Shown: positions 25,121 through 34,934 of the stretch, piece by piece
Numbering within the stretch: position 1 is the stretch's first letter
Layout of the letters: each line of letters opens with the position of its first letter
Source of the DNA: Paracoccus marinaquae
GTDB lineage: Bacteria; Pseudomonadota; Alphaproteobacteria; Rhodobacterales; Rhodobacteraceae
Direction of reading: 5' to 3'
Assembly (NCBI RefSeq): GCF_018860165.1
Contig: NZ_JAHKNG010000002.1
Span: 186,001-250,000, forward strand
Length of the DNA stretch: 64,000 bases
The notes under the pieces: model-generated
What the model saw: the letters and a program-made list of their open reading frames with translations, nothing else
Databases searched by the model: none
Told to the model about the DNA's origin: nothing
Translations under genes and position numbers: made by a program

Positions 25121-25696
25121 ATGGCGCGCTGCAGCTGGTGCGGGACCGATCCGCTTTATGTCGCCTATCACGACGAGGAATGGGGCGTGCCCGAACATGA
25201 CCCGCGCGCGCTGTGGGAAAAGCTGGTGCTGGACGGGTTTCAGGCCGGGTTGAGCTGGATCACCATCCTGCGCAAGCGCGAGGGGTTCCGCGAGGAATTC
25301 GAGGGTTTCGACCCCGAACGCGTGGCCCGCTGGGACGAGGCGCGGATCGACCGCGCGCTGCAGAACCCCGGCATCATCCGCCATCGCGGCAAGATCGCGG
25401 CGACGGTCAAGGGTGCGCGGCTGTTCCTCGAGATCGAGGAGGTCGAGGGGTTCACGCCATGGCTGTGGTCCTTTGTCGGCGGCGCCCCGATTCGGAACGA
25501 CTTCGCCAGCATGGCCGAGGTTCCGGCCTCGACCCCCGAATCGACCGCCATGTCGAAGGCGCTGAAGAAGCGCGGCTTCAACTTCTGCGGGCCGGTCATC
25601 ACCTATGCCTTCATGCAGGCGACCGGCATGGTCAATGACCACATGACCGGCTGCCCGCGCCATGCCGAGGTCAGTCGGCTGTCATCTGCCGGATGA
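25121..25696 (+). CDS. tag: DNA-3-methyladenine glycosylase I
   Basis: A 191-residue protein. Seen: the start MARCSWCGTDPLYVAYHDEE followed by WG, LVLDGFQAGLSWITILRKRE, and a C-terminal HMTGCPRH; the first Cys and His plus the last His and Cys form the family's zinc site, and the GLSW region with its glutamate forms the base pocket. Known: Tag removes 3-methyladenine from alkylated DNA. Its 3' end overlaps the convergent thioredoxin-like gene by 26 bp. Confidence 0.95.
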   Translation: MARCSWCGTDPLYVAYHDEEWGVPEHDPRALWEKLVLDGFQAGLSWITILRKREGFREEFEGFDPERVARWDEARIDRALQNPGIIRHRGKIAATVKGARLFLEIEEVEGFTPWLWSFVGGAPIRNDFASMAEVPASTPESTAMSKALKKRGFNFCGPVITYAFMQATGMVNDHMTGCPRHAEVSRLSSAG

Positions 25697-26219
25697 CCTG
25701 CCTGGCGGGCTCGCTGGCCCAGTCGGCGTCGCCGATCAGCCGCGCCACCTCGCGGCCCTCGCGGTCGATCAGCACCGTCACGGGCAGGCCCAGAACGCCC
25801 AGATCGCGGGCCAGCTGCTGCTTCGGATCCAGCAGCACGGGCAGGTTCCGGACCCCGGTTTCCTCGAAGAACTTGTCGATCTTCGCGGGTGGGTTGCGGC
25901 CGGTGGCGACGGTCACGACCTGGAAGTCCTCGCCGCCCATATCGGTCTGCAGTCTGTCCAGGGACGGCATTTCCTCGCGGCAGGGGGCGCACCAGGTCGC
26001 CCAGAAGTTCAGCAGGACGACCTTGCCACGATAATCCGCAAGGCTGTGGCTGCCGCCCTCGGGGTCGGTGAATTCGGTATCGGGCACCGCCGGACGGTCC
26101 TCGTTCGGAACCAGCTTGACCAGCCCGGCACCATGCGCCGCCGCCCAGTCCACCTCGCCCGCGAAAGCGGCATTTGCACCGAAAACCAGTGCCGTATAAA
26201 GCAGGAATGAACGCAGCAT
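25671..26219 (-). CDS. TlpA-like periplasmic thiol-disulfide oxidoreductase
   Basis: A protein of 182 residues from the ATG at 26219. Seen: an N-terminal signal peptide ([15 protein letters not shown]), the thioredoxin active site [17 protein letters not shown] and the cis-proline segment [12 protein letters not shown]. Known: TlpA/ResA-type proteins reduce periplasmic disulfides, often for cytochrome c maturation or copper centres. Only 21 bp separate its start from argH, which runs the other way; this head-to-head pairing is common in Rhodobacteraceae. Confidence 0.9.
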   Translation of the reverse strand: MLRSFLLYTALVFGANAAFAGEVDWAAAHGAGLVKLVPNEDRPAVPDTEFTDPEGGSHSLADYRGKVVLLNFWATWCAPCREEMPSLDRLQTDMGGEDFQVVTVATGRNPPAKIDKFFEETGVRNLPVLLDPKQQLARDLGVLGLPVTVLIDREGREVARLIGDADWASEPARQVIRQMTAD

Positions 26220-26240
26220 GAGACCTCCGAAGGACCTGAT

Positions 26241-27647
26241 ATGACCGACCGGCCCCAGACCAAGGACGCCGCCAACAGCATGTGGGGCGGACGCTTTGCC
26301 GCCGGACCCGACGCGATCATGGAGGCGATCAACGCCTCGATCGGCTTCGACCGGCGGCTTTACGCCCAGGATATCCGGGGCAGCCGGGCCCATGCCGCCA
26401 TGCTGGCGGCACAAGGCATCATCAGCGATAGCGATGCAAAGGCCATCGGGGAAGGGCTGCTCACCGTCTTGTCAGAAATCGAGGCGGGGAATTTTCCCTT
26501 CTCGACCGCGCTTGAGGACATTCACATGAATGTCGAGGCGCGGCTGAAGGAGATCATCGGCGAGCCCGCCGGCCGGCTGCATACCGGGCGGTCGCGCAAC
26601 GATCAGGTGGCGACGGATTTCCGGCTCTGGGTGCGCGATCAATGCGATGCGGCAATCGCGGGACTTCAGGCGCTGATCCGCGCGGCGCTGGCGCAGGCAG
26701 AGAGCGGCGCCGACTGGGTGATGCCGGGCTTCACCCATCTGCAGACCGCCCAGCCGGTGACCTGGGGGCATCACATGATGGCCTATGTCGAGATGTTCGG
26801 CCGCGATCTGGGCCGGTTCCGCGATGCCCGCGCACGGATGAACGAATCACCGTTGGGCGCTGCGGCGCTGGCCGGGACCGGCTATCCGCTGGACCGTGCG
26901 ATGACCGCAAGCGCGCTGGAGTTCGACCGGCCGATGGCCAACAGCCTCGATGCCGTCAGCGACCGCGATTTCGCGCTGGAGTTCCTGTCGGCGGCCTCGA
27001 TCTGCGCCGTGCACCTGTCGCGGCTGGCGGAAGAACTGGTGATCTGGTCCTCGGCCCAGTTCCGTTTCGTGTCGATGTCGGACAAGTGGTCGACCGGTTC
27101 GTCGATCATGCCGCAGAAACGCAATCCCGACGCAGCCGAACTGATCCGGGCCAAGATCGGTCGGATCCTCGGGGCGACGGTGGCGCTGTTCACGGTGATG
27201 AAGGGCCTGCCCTTGGCCTATTCCAAGGACATGCAGGAGGACAAGGAACAGGTCTTCGACGCGGCCGACAGCCTGATGCTGGCGCTGGCGGCGATGGGGG
27301 GCATGTTGTCCGACCTGACCGCCAATCGCGCCAATATGGAGGCCGCCGCCTCGGCCGGGTTCTCGACCGCGACCGATCTGGCCGACTGGCTGGTGCGCGA
27401 GGCCGGGCTGCCCTTCCGCGACGCCCATCACGCGACCGGGGCGCTGGTCGCGCTGGCCGAGAAGAAGGGCTGCGATCTGGACGAATTGTCGCTGGCCGAG
27501 ATGCAGTCGGTGAACCCGGCCATCAACCAGTCGGTCTATTCGGTGCTGGGCGTCCATAATTCGGTCGCCTCGCGGCAAAGCTATGGCGGCACGGCGCCCG
27601 ATCAGGTGCGCGTGCAGATTACCCGCTGGAAGGAGAGACTGGCATGA
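26241..27647 (+). CDS. argH: Argininosuccinate lyase
   Basis: A 468-residue member of the fumarase/aspartase superfamily. Seen: MWGGRF near the start, [14 protein letters not shown] with the catalytic histidine region, and the signature [16 protein letters not shown]. Full length. Known: it cleaves argininosuccinate to arginine and fumarate, the last step of arginine synthesis. The stop overlaps the start of the small lipoprotein gene (ATGA). Confidence 0.97.
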   Translation: MTDRPQTKDAANSMWGGRFAAGPDAIMEAINASIGFDRRLYAQDIRGSRAHAAMLAAQGIISDSDAKAIGEGLLTVLSEIEAGNFPFSTALEDIHMNVEARLKEIIGEPAGRLHTGRSRNDQVATDFRLWVRDQCDAAIAGLQALIRAALAQAESGADWVMPGFTHLQTAQPVTWGHHMMAYVEMFGRDLGRFRDARARMNESPLGAAALAGTGYPLDRAMTASALEFDRPMANSLDAVSDRDFALEFLSAASICAVHLSRLAEELVIWSSAQFRFVSMSDKWSTGSSIMPQKRNPDAAELIRAKIGRILGATVALFTVMKGLPLAYSKDMQEDKEQVFDAADSLMLALAAMGGMLSDLTANRANMEAAASAGFSTATDLADWLVREAGLPFRDAHHATGALVALAEKKGCDLDELSLAEMQSVNPAINQSVYSVLGVHNSVASRQSYGGTAPDQVRVQITRWKERLA

Positions 27648-27787
27648 AACGTCTGGTATTGATAGCGGTTCTGGGACTGGCGGGCTGCGGTGTCGACGGC
27701 CCGCCCGAGCGTCCGGCCGAGGAGGCTCCGCAGACCGGGGTGACCATCTCGGGCGATGCCCGGATCGGCGTGATGACGGAGCTGTAG
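27644..27787 (+). CDS. Small lipoprotein between argH and lysA
   Basis: A 47-residue protein. Seen: [16 protein letters not shown], a lipoprotein signal with lipobox LAGC, followed by a short Pro/Glu-rich mature part ending [11 protein letters not shown]. It is coupled to argH (ATGA) and its stop abuts the lysA GTG. A short lipoprotein at this place recurs in Rhodobacteraceae (family recollection); function is unknown. Confidence 0.85.
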   Translation: MKRLVLIAVLGLAGCGVDGPPERPAEEAPQTGVTISGDARIGVMTEL

Positions 27788-29053
27788 GTGGATCACTTCA
27801 ACTATCGGGATGGCAGCCTGCACGCCGAGGAGGTGCCGCTGACCCGCATTGCGGCCGAGGTCGGAACACCGGTCTATGTCTATTCCACCGCCACGCTGAC
27901 CCGCCATTTCGGCCTGTTCCGGCAGGCGCTGGACTGGACCGATCATCTGGTCTGTTTCGCGGTGAAGGCCAATTCCAATATCGCCGTGCTGAAACTGCTG
28001 GGCGATCTGGGTGCGGGCATGGATGTCGTCTCGGGCGGCGAATACGCGCGCGCGAGGGCCGCCGGCGTGCCGGGCGGGCGGATCGTGTTTTCCGGCGTCG
28101 GCAAGACCCGGGCCGAGATGCGTCAGGCCATCGAGGGTGGTATCCGGCAGTTCAATATCGAAAGCGAACCCGAGATGCGGGCGCTGTCGGATCTGGCCGT
28201 CAGCATGGGCGTGCAGGTGCCGGTGGCGATCCGGGTGAACCCGGATGTGGATGCCAAAACGCATGAGAAGATCTCGACCGGGAAATCGGAAAACAAGTTC
28301 GGCATCCCGATCGCCCGGGCGCGCGAGGTCTATGCCGAGGCGGCGGCGCTGCCGGGGCTGAAGGTGGTCGGCATCGACGTGCATATCGGCAGCCAACTGG
28401 TCGATCTGGAGCCCTTCCGGCATGCCTATGCCAAGCTGGGCGATCTGACCCGCGCGCTGCGCGCCGACGGGCATCAGATCAGCCGTCTCGATCTGGGCGG
28501 CGGGCTGGGCATCCCCTATCGTCGCGACAACAACGCGCCGCCCCTGCCGATCGAATACGGGCAGGTGATCCGCGAGACCGTCGGCGACCTGGGCTGCGAG
28601 ATCGAGATCGAGCCGGGCCGGAACATCGCCGGCAATGCCGGCGTGCTGCTGGCGCAGGTCGTCTATCTGAAAGAGGGCGAGGGCCGCGATTTCCTGATCG
28701 TCGATGCGGCGATGAACGATCTGCTGCGCCCCTCCATGTATGGCGCCCATCACGATATCGTCCCGGTGACCGAGCCCGCGCCGGGCGCCGAGGTCAGCCC
28801 CTTCGACGTGGTCGGCCCGGTTTGCGAATCGGGGGATACCTTCCAGAAGGGTACGCAACTGTCGCGGCTGGCGGCCGGCGATCTGGTCGCCTTCCGCTCG
28901 GCCGGGGCCTATGGCGCGGTGATGGCCTCGGAATACAACTCCCGCCCGCTGGTGCCCGAGGTTCTGGTCAGCGGCGATCACTTCGCCGTCATCAGGGCCA
29001 GACCGACATATGAGGAAATGCTGGCCCGCGATACCATCCCCGGATGGCTTTGA
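27788..29053 (+). CDS. lysA: Diaminopimelate decarboxylase
   Basis: A 421-residue PLP enzyme starting with GTG directly after the lipoprotein stop. Seen: the PLP lysine in CFAVKANSNIAVL, HIGSQLVDL, the GGGLGIPYR phosphate loop, EPGRNIAGNAG, and CESGDTF with the active-site cysteine. Known: it converts meso-diaminopimelate to lysine. Third gene of the argH-lipoprotein-lysA unit. Confidence 0.96.
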   Translation: MDHFNYRDGSLHAEEVPLTRIAAEVGTPVYVYSTATLTRHFGLFRQALDWTDHLVCFAVKANSNIAVLKLLGDLGAGMDVVSGGEYARARAAGVPGGRIVFSGVGKTRAEMRQAIEGGIRQFNIESEPEMRALSDLAVSMGVQVPVAIRVNPDVDAKTHEKISTGKSENKFGIPIARAREVYAEAAALPGLKVVGIDVHIGSQLVDLEPFRHAYAKLGDLTRALRADGHQISRLDLGGGLGIPYRRDNNAPPLPIEYGQVIRETVGDLGCEIEIEPGRNIAGNAGVLLAQVVYLKEGEGRDFLIVDAAMNDLLRPSMYGAHHDIVPVTEPAPGAEVSPFDVVGPVCESGDTFQKGTQLSRLAAGDLVAFRSAGAYGAVMASEYNSRPLVPEVLVSGDHFAVIRARPTYEEMLARDTIPGWL

Positions 29054-31596
29054 CGCGGCGCCAGCATCGGACGTCACAGCCGGGGGCTGTTTCCCCCCGG
29101 ATGCCTGCGGACATGTCCGCGAAGACCACGGGCCGTGTCGCCCGCGCCCTGCGCCTGACCCGCTGGGGCATGGTCTGGGAACGCGGGGCCCGCGCCTTCT
29201 GGCCTGTGGCAACGATCCTGGCCTGCCTGTTCGCCGCCTTTGCCCTGGGAATCGTCGCGGCGGTGCCGCCGCAGGCGCTGCTATGGCTGGCCGGGATGGC
29301 GCTGGTCGCGCTGATCGCGGCCGCGATCCGCGGCGGGCTCAGCTATCGCCGGGTGCGGGCGGTCGATGCGGTCGAACGGTTGGACCGGACCCTGCCGGAC
29401 AGGCCCCTGGCCGCGCTGGCCGACCGCGCGGCGATCGGCGGTGAGGGGGCGTTGTGGCAGGCGCATCTGGCGCAGATGCAGGCGCGGGCGGCGCAGGCAC
29501 GGGCGGTCAGGCCGGATGCCGGCCTGGCGCGGCGCGATCCTTTCGCGCTGCGGCTGGCCGGGCTGGTCGCGCTGGCGATGGCGCTGCTGTTCGGCGGTGC
29601 GGCGCAGATGGGGCAGGGGGTTCAGGCGATTGCCGCGACCGTCAGCCGACCACTTGCCGGCGATACCGGGACCGCCGTCGGTCCCAGCTGGGAAGGCTGG
29701 GCCGAACCGCCGGCTTATACCCGGCGCCCGACCATCTATCTGAACGCCCTGCCCGAGGGCGAGGTTCTGGAATTGCCCAGGGGCAGCGCCGTCAGCTTTC
29801 GCCTCTATGGCGACGGGGTCACGGTGACGCAGGGGATCGGCGCCGCGGTCGGCGACGATCCGCGCGCGCCCGGGTTTCGGGCCGATGCGTCGGGCGTGAT
29901 CGAGGTGGCTGGCCGGCGTTTCGACGTGACGGTGCTGCCCGATCTGGCGCCGCTGATCCGGGCCGGTGCGGCGCCGGTGCGGCGGGCGGATGGCCGGCTG
30001 GTGCAGGATTTCCGGGCCGAGGACGATCATGGCGTCATGGCGGGTCGGGCACGCATCGATCTTGATCTGGTCGCGGTCGATCGCCGCTTTGGCCTTGCCG
30101 CGCCGCCCGAGCCGCGCGAGGCGGTGGAACTGGCCCTGCCGCTGCCGCGCGGCGGGGATCGGCGCGAGGTCAGCGGGCAACTGGTCGAGGATCTGTCCCG
30201 CCACCCCTGGGCCAATCTGCCGGTGACGCTGGTCCTCGAGGCGGTGGACGGGATCGACCAGACCGGCGCGGCCGCGCCGATGCAGATGGTGCTGCCGGGG
30301 CGGCGCTTCTTCGAACCGCGGGCGGCGGCGCTGATCGAGTTGCGCCGCGATCTTCTGTGGTCGCGCGAGAATGCCGGGCGCAGCGCCGAGATTCTGCGCG
30401 CGATCACCTGGCGGCCCGACGGGTTCATCGACCAGCCGCTTTACCTGCAGCTGCGCGGCGGGGTGCGGGTTCTGGAAAGCGGTCCGCTGTCCGGGGAAGC
30501 CCGCGACAAGCTGGCCGAGGCGCTGTGGAAGGCAGCGATCCAGCTTGAGGATGGCGGGCTGGCGGACGCGCTGGAGCGGATGAAGCAGGCGCAGGAAAAG
30601 CTGTCCGAGGCGATCCGCAACGGCGCCAGTCCCGACGAGATCCAGCGCCTGATGGACGAGTTGCGCGAAGCGACCGACGCCTATACCCGGATGCTGGCCG
30701 AGCAGGGCGAGCGCGACCCGGCCGAGCGCTTTACCCAGAACCAGGGAGGGCAGCGCATCACCGGCGACCAGATCCAGCAGATGATGGATGAGATCCAGCG
30801 GCTGATGAACGAGGGCCGGATGGCCGAGGCCCAGCAGTTGCTGGAACAGTTCAACCGGATGATGGAGAACCTTCAGGTCCAGCAGGCCCAGGGTGGCGAA
30901 GGCCAGCAGGGGCAGGGCAACCCGTCGATGAACGGTCTGGCCGATACCCTGCGCCAGCAGCAGCAACTGTCGGATGAGGCTTTCCGCGACCTGCAGGAAC
31001 AGTTCGGCGAGGGGCAGTTGGGTCAACCCTCGGAGCGCGGGGGCGAATTTGCCGACCGTCAGCGGCAGCTGCGCGAAGAGCTTGGCCAGCAGCGCGGGCT
31101 GTTACCCGGGCAGGGCTCGGATCTGGGCGATCAGGCGGGGCGGCAACTGGATGAGGCCGGCCGCGCGATGGAGGATGCGGAACAGGCGCTGCGCGATGGC
31201 GATACCGGCGGGGCGCTGCAGCGGCAGGCCGACGCGATCGAATCGATGCGCGAGGGGATGCGGGCCCTGTCCGACATGCTGGGGCAGCAGGACCGCCGTC
31301 AGGCTGGCGAGGGCCAGGAAGGGCAGGACGGCCAGCAGCCGGAAGGCCAGCCGGGCGAAGGCCCGCGTGCAGGAAGCGATGCCACGACCCGGGACCTGCG
31401 GCCGATGCTGGATCCGCTGGGCCGGCAGATGGATGGCAACGGCAACATGATCACCCTGGGCGACCCGCTGGCCGAGGGTGCCGATCCCTCCAGACGCGCG
31501 CGCGACCTGCTGGACGAGATCCGCCGCCGCAGCGGTCAGCGCGAGCGGCCGCAGGACGAGCGGGACTATCTGGGTCGGCTGCTCGAGCGGTTCTGA
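29044..31596 (+). CDS. TIGR02302-family (DUF4175) membrane protein
   Basis: A protein of up to 850 residues; ATGs at 29101 or 29113 are equally plausible starts and would avoid overlapping lysA. Seen: two hydrophobic segments near the N-terminus (AFWPVATILACLFAAFALGI and a second one about 15 residues on) and a third at ~180. A beta-rich middle and a long Gln/Glu/Arg-rich helical C-terminal third (QQMMDEIQRLMNEGR-type repeats) follow. Known: TIGR02302 proteins are confined mostly to alphaproteobacteria and lack an assigned function. Possible cell-envelope role. Confidence 0.85.
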   Translation: MALTRRQHRTSQPGAVSPRMPADMSAKTTGRVARALRLTRWGMVWERGARAFWPVATILACLFAAFALGIVAAVPPQALLWLAGMALVALIAAAIRGGLSYRRVRAVDAVERLDRTLPDRPLAALADRAAIGGEGALWQAHLAQMQARAAQARAVRPDAGLARRDPFALRLAGLVALAMALLFGGAAQMGQGVQAIAATVSRPLAGDTGTAVGPSWEGWAEPPAYTRRPTIYLNALPEGEVLELPRGSAVSFRLYGDGVTVTQGIGAAVGDDPRAPGFRADASGVIEVAGRRFDVTVLPDLAPLIRAGAAPVRRADGRLVQDFRAEDDHGVMAGRARIDLDLVAVDRRFGLAAPPEPREAVELALPLPRGGDRREVSGQLVEDLSRHPWANLPVTLVLEAVDGIDQTGAAAPMQMVLPGRRFFEPRAAALIELRRDLLWSRENAGRSAEILRAITWRPDGFIDQPLYLQLRGGVRVLESGPLSGEARDKLAEALWKAAIQLEDGGLADALERMKQAQEKLSEAIRNGASPDEIQRLMDELREATDAYTRMLAEQGERDPAERFTQNQGGQRITGDQIQQMMDEIQRLMNEGRMAEAQQLLEQFNRMMENLQVQQAQGGEGQQGQGNPSMNGLADTLRQQQQLSDEAFRDLQEQFGEGQLGQPSERGGEFADRQRQLREELGQQRGLLPGQGSDLGDQAGRQLDEAGRAMEDAEQALRDGDTGGALQRQADAIESMREGMRALSDMLGQQDRRQAGEGQEGQDGQQPEGQPGEGPRAGSDATTRDLRPMLDPLGRQMDGNGNMITLGDPLAEGADPSRRARDLLDEIRRRSGQRERPQDERDYLGRLLERF

Positions 31597-31611
31597 CGCC
31601 GGTCGCCGGCC

Positions 31612-32469
31612 TCAACCCGCGACGATGCCGACCTGTGCCTGCAGCCAAAGCCGGCCTTCGTCGACCACCCGCCTGAGCCCGCCGAGCGCGTCGCCCAGGG
31701 GGCCGGCGTCGGCCAGAACCGGGGCCAGCAGATAGAGCGCCAGGCCGATCCCCGTGACCATCGCCGCCACCGCCAGACCCTGCCGGTAGGGGGCGCCATC
31801 CGCTTCGGGCGCCGTCGGGGGCAGGGTCAGCGGTTGCGGCGGCTGGTCATCAGTCAGGATCGACTGCGCCTCTGGGACCGGGGCGGGAGCGGGTTTCCCG
31901 GGGAATGTTGTGGCCGCCGTTGCTGCACCGGTCGTGGCTGCTGCGGCGGCCGCGGCCGGGATCCTGACCGGCGGCCGGGGCGCTTGCGGCTTTTCGCCCT
32001 GCGGTGGTTCCGGGGCCGGCGCGGCACCGCCTGCCGGGGTGACCACCGTGGTCGCCGGCCAGTCGCCTTCCGAGACCGGGATGTCGGGCTGCGCCGGATC
32101 CGGCATGGGTCTGGGGCTTTCCTGATCCTTGCCGAAAGCCGTGTCCTCGGCCATCCGTGCCCGGCGCTCGTGCTCGACCTCGCCGCGCAGGATGTTCAGG
32201 ACCGAGTCGGGCAGCTTGCGGCTCAGCTGCTGCTCGGCCGGCGAGGGCGCGGGCAGATCCTCGCGCGGGGGCTCGGGGGTCGGGCCGAACGCCGCCTGCT
32301 TCTGCTGCGGTTCCCGGTCGGTTGCCGGTTGCGGCACCGGCAGGCGCCGTGCCTGCCAGACATGGCCGCAGGCGGTGCATTCGACCTCGCGTCCCTCGGC
32401 GGGGATGGCATTCTCGGGCAGCCGGTACTGGGCGGCGCAGCCCGGACAGATCAACCTCAATTCAGCCAT
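31612..32469 (-). CDS. Zinc-ribbon (MJ0042-type) single-pass membrane protein
   Basis: A 285-residue protein. Seen: an N-terminal zinc ribbon with two Cys pairs (LICPGCAAQYRLPE and VECTACGHVW), a long Pro/Ala-rich linker, and one membrane segment near residues 235-255 (VAAMVTGIGLALYLLAPVLA). Known: alphaproteobacterial proteins with this layout are common but uncharacterised. It is convergent with the TIGR02302 gene (15-bp gap) and divergent from ftsE. Confidence 0.85.
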   Translation of the reverse strand: MAELRLICPGCAAQYRLPENAIPAEGREVECTACGHVWQARRLPVPQPATDREPQQKQAAFGPTPEPPREDLPAPSPAEQQLSRKLPDSVLNILRGEVEHERRARMAEDTAFGKDQESPRPMPDPAQPDIPVSEGDWPATTVVTPAGGAAPAPEPPQGEKPQAPRPPVRIPAAAAAAATTGAATAATTFPGKPAPAPVPEAQSILTDDQPPQPLTLPPTAPEADGAPYRQGLAVAAMVTGIGLALYLLAPVLADAGPLGDALGGLRRVVDEGRLWLQAQVGIVAG

Positions 32470-32563
32470 GCCGACCCTCGCATTCGTCCTGTGGCTGTTC
32501 TATCAAGCGCGGGGCCGGCTTCCAAGCCGCCGATGGACGAACCCGAACACGAGGGGGTGTGGC

Positions 32564-33238
32564 TTGATCGAGATGCAGGAGGCCGGTTTCGGCTATCAGG
32601 ACGGGGCCGAACTGCTGTCGGGCATGACGCTGAGCCTGCAGCCGGGGATGTTCCATTTCCTGACCGGGCCTTCGGGATCGGGCAAGACCACGCTGCTGCG
32701 GCTGCTTTATGCCGATCTGCTGCCGACCTCGGGCCGCATCACCGCCTTCGGGCAGGATCTGCGCGGGCTTGGCCGCGACGAGATCGCCGCGCTCCGCCGC
32801 CGGGTCGGGGTGGTGCATCAGGACACGCAGTTTCTGGATCATCTGCCGGTGGCCGAGAATGTCGCCCTGCCGCTGGCGGTTTCGGGGCAGGGGGTGGACA
32901 TGACCGCGCTGCGCGATCTGCTGGGTTGGGTCCAGCTGGGGCAGCAGGCGCGGGCCTTGCCGCCCTCGCTGTCGGGGGGCGAGCGGCAGCGCGCAGCACT
33001 GGCCCGCGCTGTGATCCTGTCACCGGATCTGGTGCTGGCGGACGAGCCGACCGGCAATCTGGACTGGGACATGTCGATGCGGCTGATGCAGTTGCTGATC
33101 GAGTTGAACAAATCGGGCAAGACCGTTCTGGTGGCGACGCATGACCTGAACCTGATCCGCGCCGCCAAGGCGCAGGTGGCGGCGCGGGTGTTGCGGATCG
33201 CTGGTGGGAAGTTGCAACTGGCGGGGGCGGATCTGTGA
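32564..33238 (+). CDS. ftsE: Cell division ATP-binding protein FtsE
   Basis: A protein of 224 residues. The TTG at 32564 is chosen because it gives the family start M-I-E-M and follows GAGGGGG; an ATG at 32573 is the alternative. Seen: Walker A GPSGSGKTT, signature LSGGERQR, Walker B LVLADEPTG and the H-loop ATHDLNL. Known: FtsE with FtsX acts at the septum and controls peptidoglycan hydrolase activation. The stop overlaps the ftsX start (GTGA). Confidence 0.93.
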   Translation: MIEMQEAGFGYQDGAELLSGMTLSLQPGMFHFLTGPSGSGKTTLLRLLYADLLPTSGRITAFGQDLRGLGRDEIAALRRRVGVVHQDTQFLDHLPVAENVALPLAVSGQGVDMTALRDLLGWVQLGQQARALPPSLSGGERQRAALARAVILSPDLVLADEPTGNLDWDMSMRLMQLLIELNKSGKTVLVATHDLNLIRAAKAQVAARVLRIAGGKLQLAGADL

Positions 33239-34164
33239 GGAGAACCGAGTTCAGGGCGCTGCGTCTGCGGGCGCTGTGGCGGGGATTGCTGCACAGCGAG
33301 GGCGGCAGCGGCGACCGGATCGTGCCGCCCACCGGCATCACGGCGCAGCTGACCCTGTTTTCGGCCGGGGCGATGGCCTTCCTCGCGGTGTTCGCGCTGG
33401 CCCTCGCGCTGGCCTCGGGGCGGCTCGCTGAACGCTGGTCGTCGGAACTGGGCCAGTCGGTGACGGTCCGCGTCTCGGCCCCGGCGGCCGAACAGGAGGC
33501 GCGGGCGCAGGCGGTGCTGCAGATCCTGCAGGCAACGCCGGGGGCCGGTCGGCCGCGGCTTCTGTCCGAGGATGAGGTGACCGAGTTGCTGATGCCCTGG
33601 TTCGGACCCGACATGCCGGTTGCGGCGCTGCCGGTTCCGGCGCTGATCGACCTGCCCATCGCCGGCGACGATTTCGACGCCGAGGGCCTGCGCCTGCGGC
33701 TTGAGGCCGAAGCGCCCGGTGCGATCCTCGACGACCATACGCAATGGCGCCGGCCGCTGGTCTCGGCGGCCAGCCGGCTGCGGGTCCTGGGGGCCGTTTC
33801 GCTGCTGCTGATCGCGGGCGCATCGGGGGCGATGATCGCGCTGGCGGCCAAGGCGGCGCTGGCCGCGAACGGGCAGGTGATCAGGGTGCTGCGGCTGATC
33901 GGTGCGCGCGACATCACCATCGCCACCGCCTTCGTGCGCCGCTTCACCCGCCGCGCAGCCATCGGCGCCGCGGCCGGCACCCTGCTGGGCATGGGGGCCG
34001 TGGCCCTGCTGCCCGACATGAGCGCGGCCGGCGGCTTTCTGACCGGGCTGGGCTTTCAGGGCTGGGGCTGGCTGTTGCCGCTGCTGATCCCGGTCATCTC
34101 GGCCGCTGTCGGCTTTCTCGCCACACGCTGGGCGGCGCTGACCATGCTGGGCGCGGTCAGATGA
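33235..34164 (+). CDS. ftsX: Cell division permease FtsX
   Basis: A 309-residue protein starting with GTG within the ftsE stop. Seen: four membrane segments, the first after residue ~40 (FSAGAMAFLAVFALALALAS), a periplasmic loop of ~120 residues, then three near the C-terminus with the FtsX pattern IRVLRLIGARDITIATAFVR. Known: partner of FtsE. Coupled to plsC downstream (ATGA). Confidence 0.92.
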   Translation: MRRTEFRALRLRALWRGLLHSEGGSGDRIVPPTGITAQLTLFSAGAMAFLAVFALALALASGRLAERWSSELGQSVTVRVSAPAAEQEARAQAVLQILQATPGAGRPRLLSEDEVTELLMPWFGPDMPVAALPVPALIDLPIAGDDFDAEGLRLRLEAEAPGAILDDHTQWRRPLVSAASRLRVLGAVSLLLIAGASGAMIALAAKAALAANGQVIRVLRLIGARDITIATAFVRRFTRRAAIGAAAGTLLGMGAVALLPDMSAAGGFLTGLGFQGWGWLLPLLIPVISAAVGFLATRWAALTMLGAVR

Positions 34165-34934
34165 GTATGCGGAACCTCTCACCCGTGCCCGGCCGGCTGG
34201 GGCCGTGGCAATATCTTCAGAACGCGCTCTATTACCTGCATGTCGGGCTGGCGACGCTGCTGATCGGTCTGGCCGGGCTGCCCTTCGTGGCCTTCGGGGG
34301 CCGCGACGCCGCGAATGCGGTCGCGACGCGCTGGATCGGCTATATGCTGTGGGCGGCGCGGCTGCATCTGGGCGTCACTTGCGAGTTGCGCGGCACGCCC
34401 CCCGAAGGCGACTGCATCGTCGCGGCCAAGCATCAGTGCTTTTTCGATATTCTGGTCATCGCCCATGCCCTGCCGCGTCGTGCCTTCGTCATGAAGCGCG
34501 AGGTGATGCGGGTTCCGATCATGGGCTGGTATGCCTACAAGGTCGGCTGCATTCCGATCGACCGCGCGCGCGGCCGCGATGCCCTGCGAGCGATCGCGGG
34601 CGAGCTCAGGGCGCGGCTGGCCTCGGCCGGCGGGCTGGGCCAGCTGATCATCTATCCCGAAGGCACCCGGACCCGGCCGGGCGAGCGGCGCGACTACAAG
34701 CACGGTGTCGGGACGCTGCGCCTTGCCGCCGATCTGCCGGTCGTGCCGGTCGCGGTCAATACCGGGCTGTTCTGGCCCCGCAAGGGCTGGGGGGTGCGCC
34801 CGGGGCGTGCAGTGGTCGAGTTCCTGCCGGTCATCGCGCCGGATTTCCCGCGCGACGAGTTCATGTCTCGGCTGCGGGCGGATATCGAGGATAATTCCGA
34901 CAGATTGCTGGCCGAGGCGGGGTTCCGGCAATGA
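34161..34934 (+). CDS. plsC: 1-acyl-sn-glycerol-3-phosphate acyltransferase
   Basis: A 257-residue membrane-bound acyltransferase. Seen: a hydrophobic N-terminal helix (LATLLIGLAGLPFVAFG), the HX4D box as KHQCFFD, the GCIPIDR and YPEGTRTRPGE motifs. Known: it acylates lysophosphatidate to phosphatidate in phospholipid synthesis. The ATG overlaps the ftsX stop and its own stop overlaps the next start, giving the unit ftsE-ftsX-plsC-PPOX. Confidence 0.93.
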   Translation: MSMRNLSPVPGRLGPWQYLQNALYYLHVGLATLLIGLAGLPFVAFGGRDAANAVATRWIGYMLWAARLHLGVTCELRGTPPEGDCIVAAKHQCFFDILVIAHALPRRAFVMKREVMRVPIMGWYAYKVGCIPIDRARGRDALRAIAGELRARLASAGGLGQLIIYPEGTRTRPGERRDYKHGVGTLRLAADLPVVPVAVNTGLFWPRKGWGVRPGRAVVEFLPVIAPDFPRDEFMSRLRADIEDNSDRLLAEAGFRQ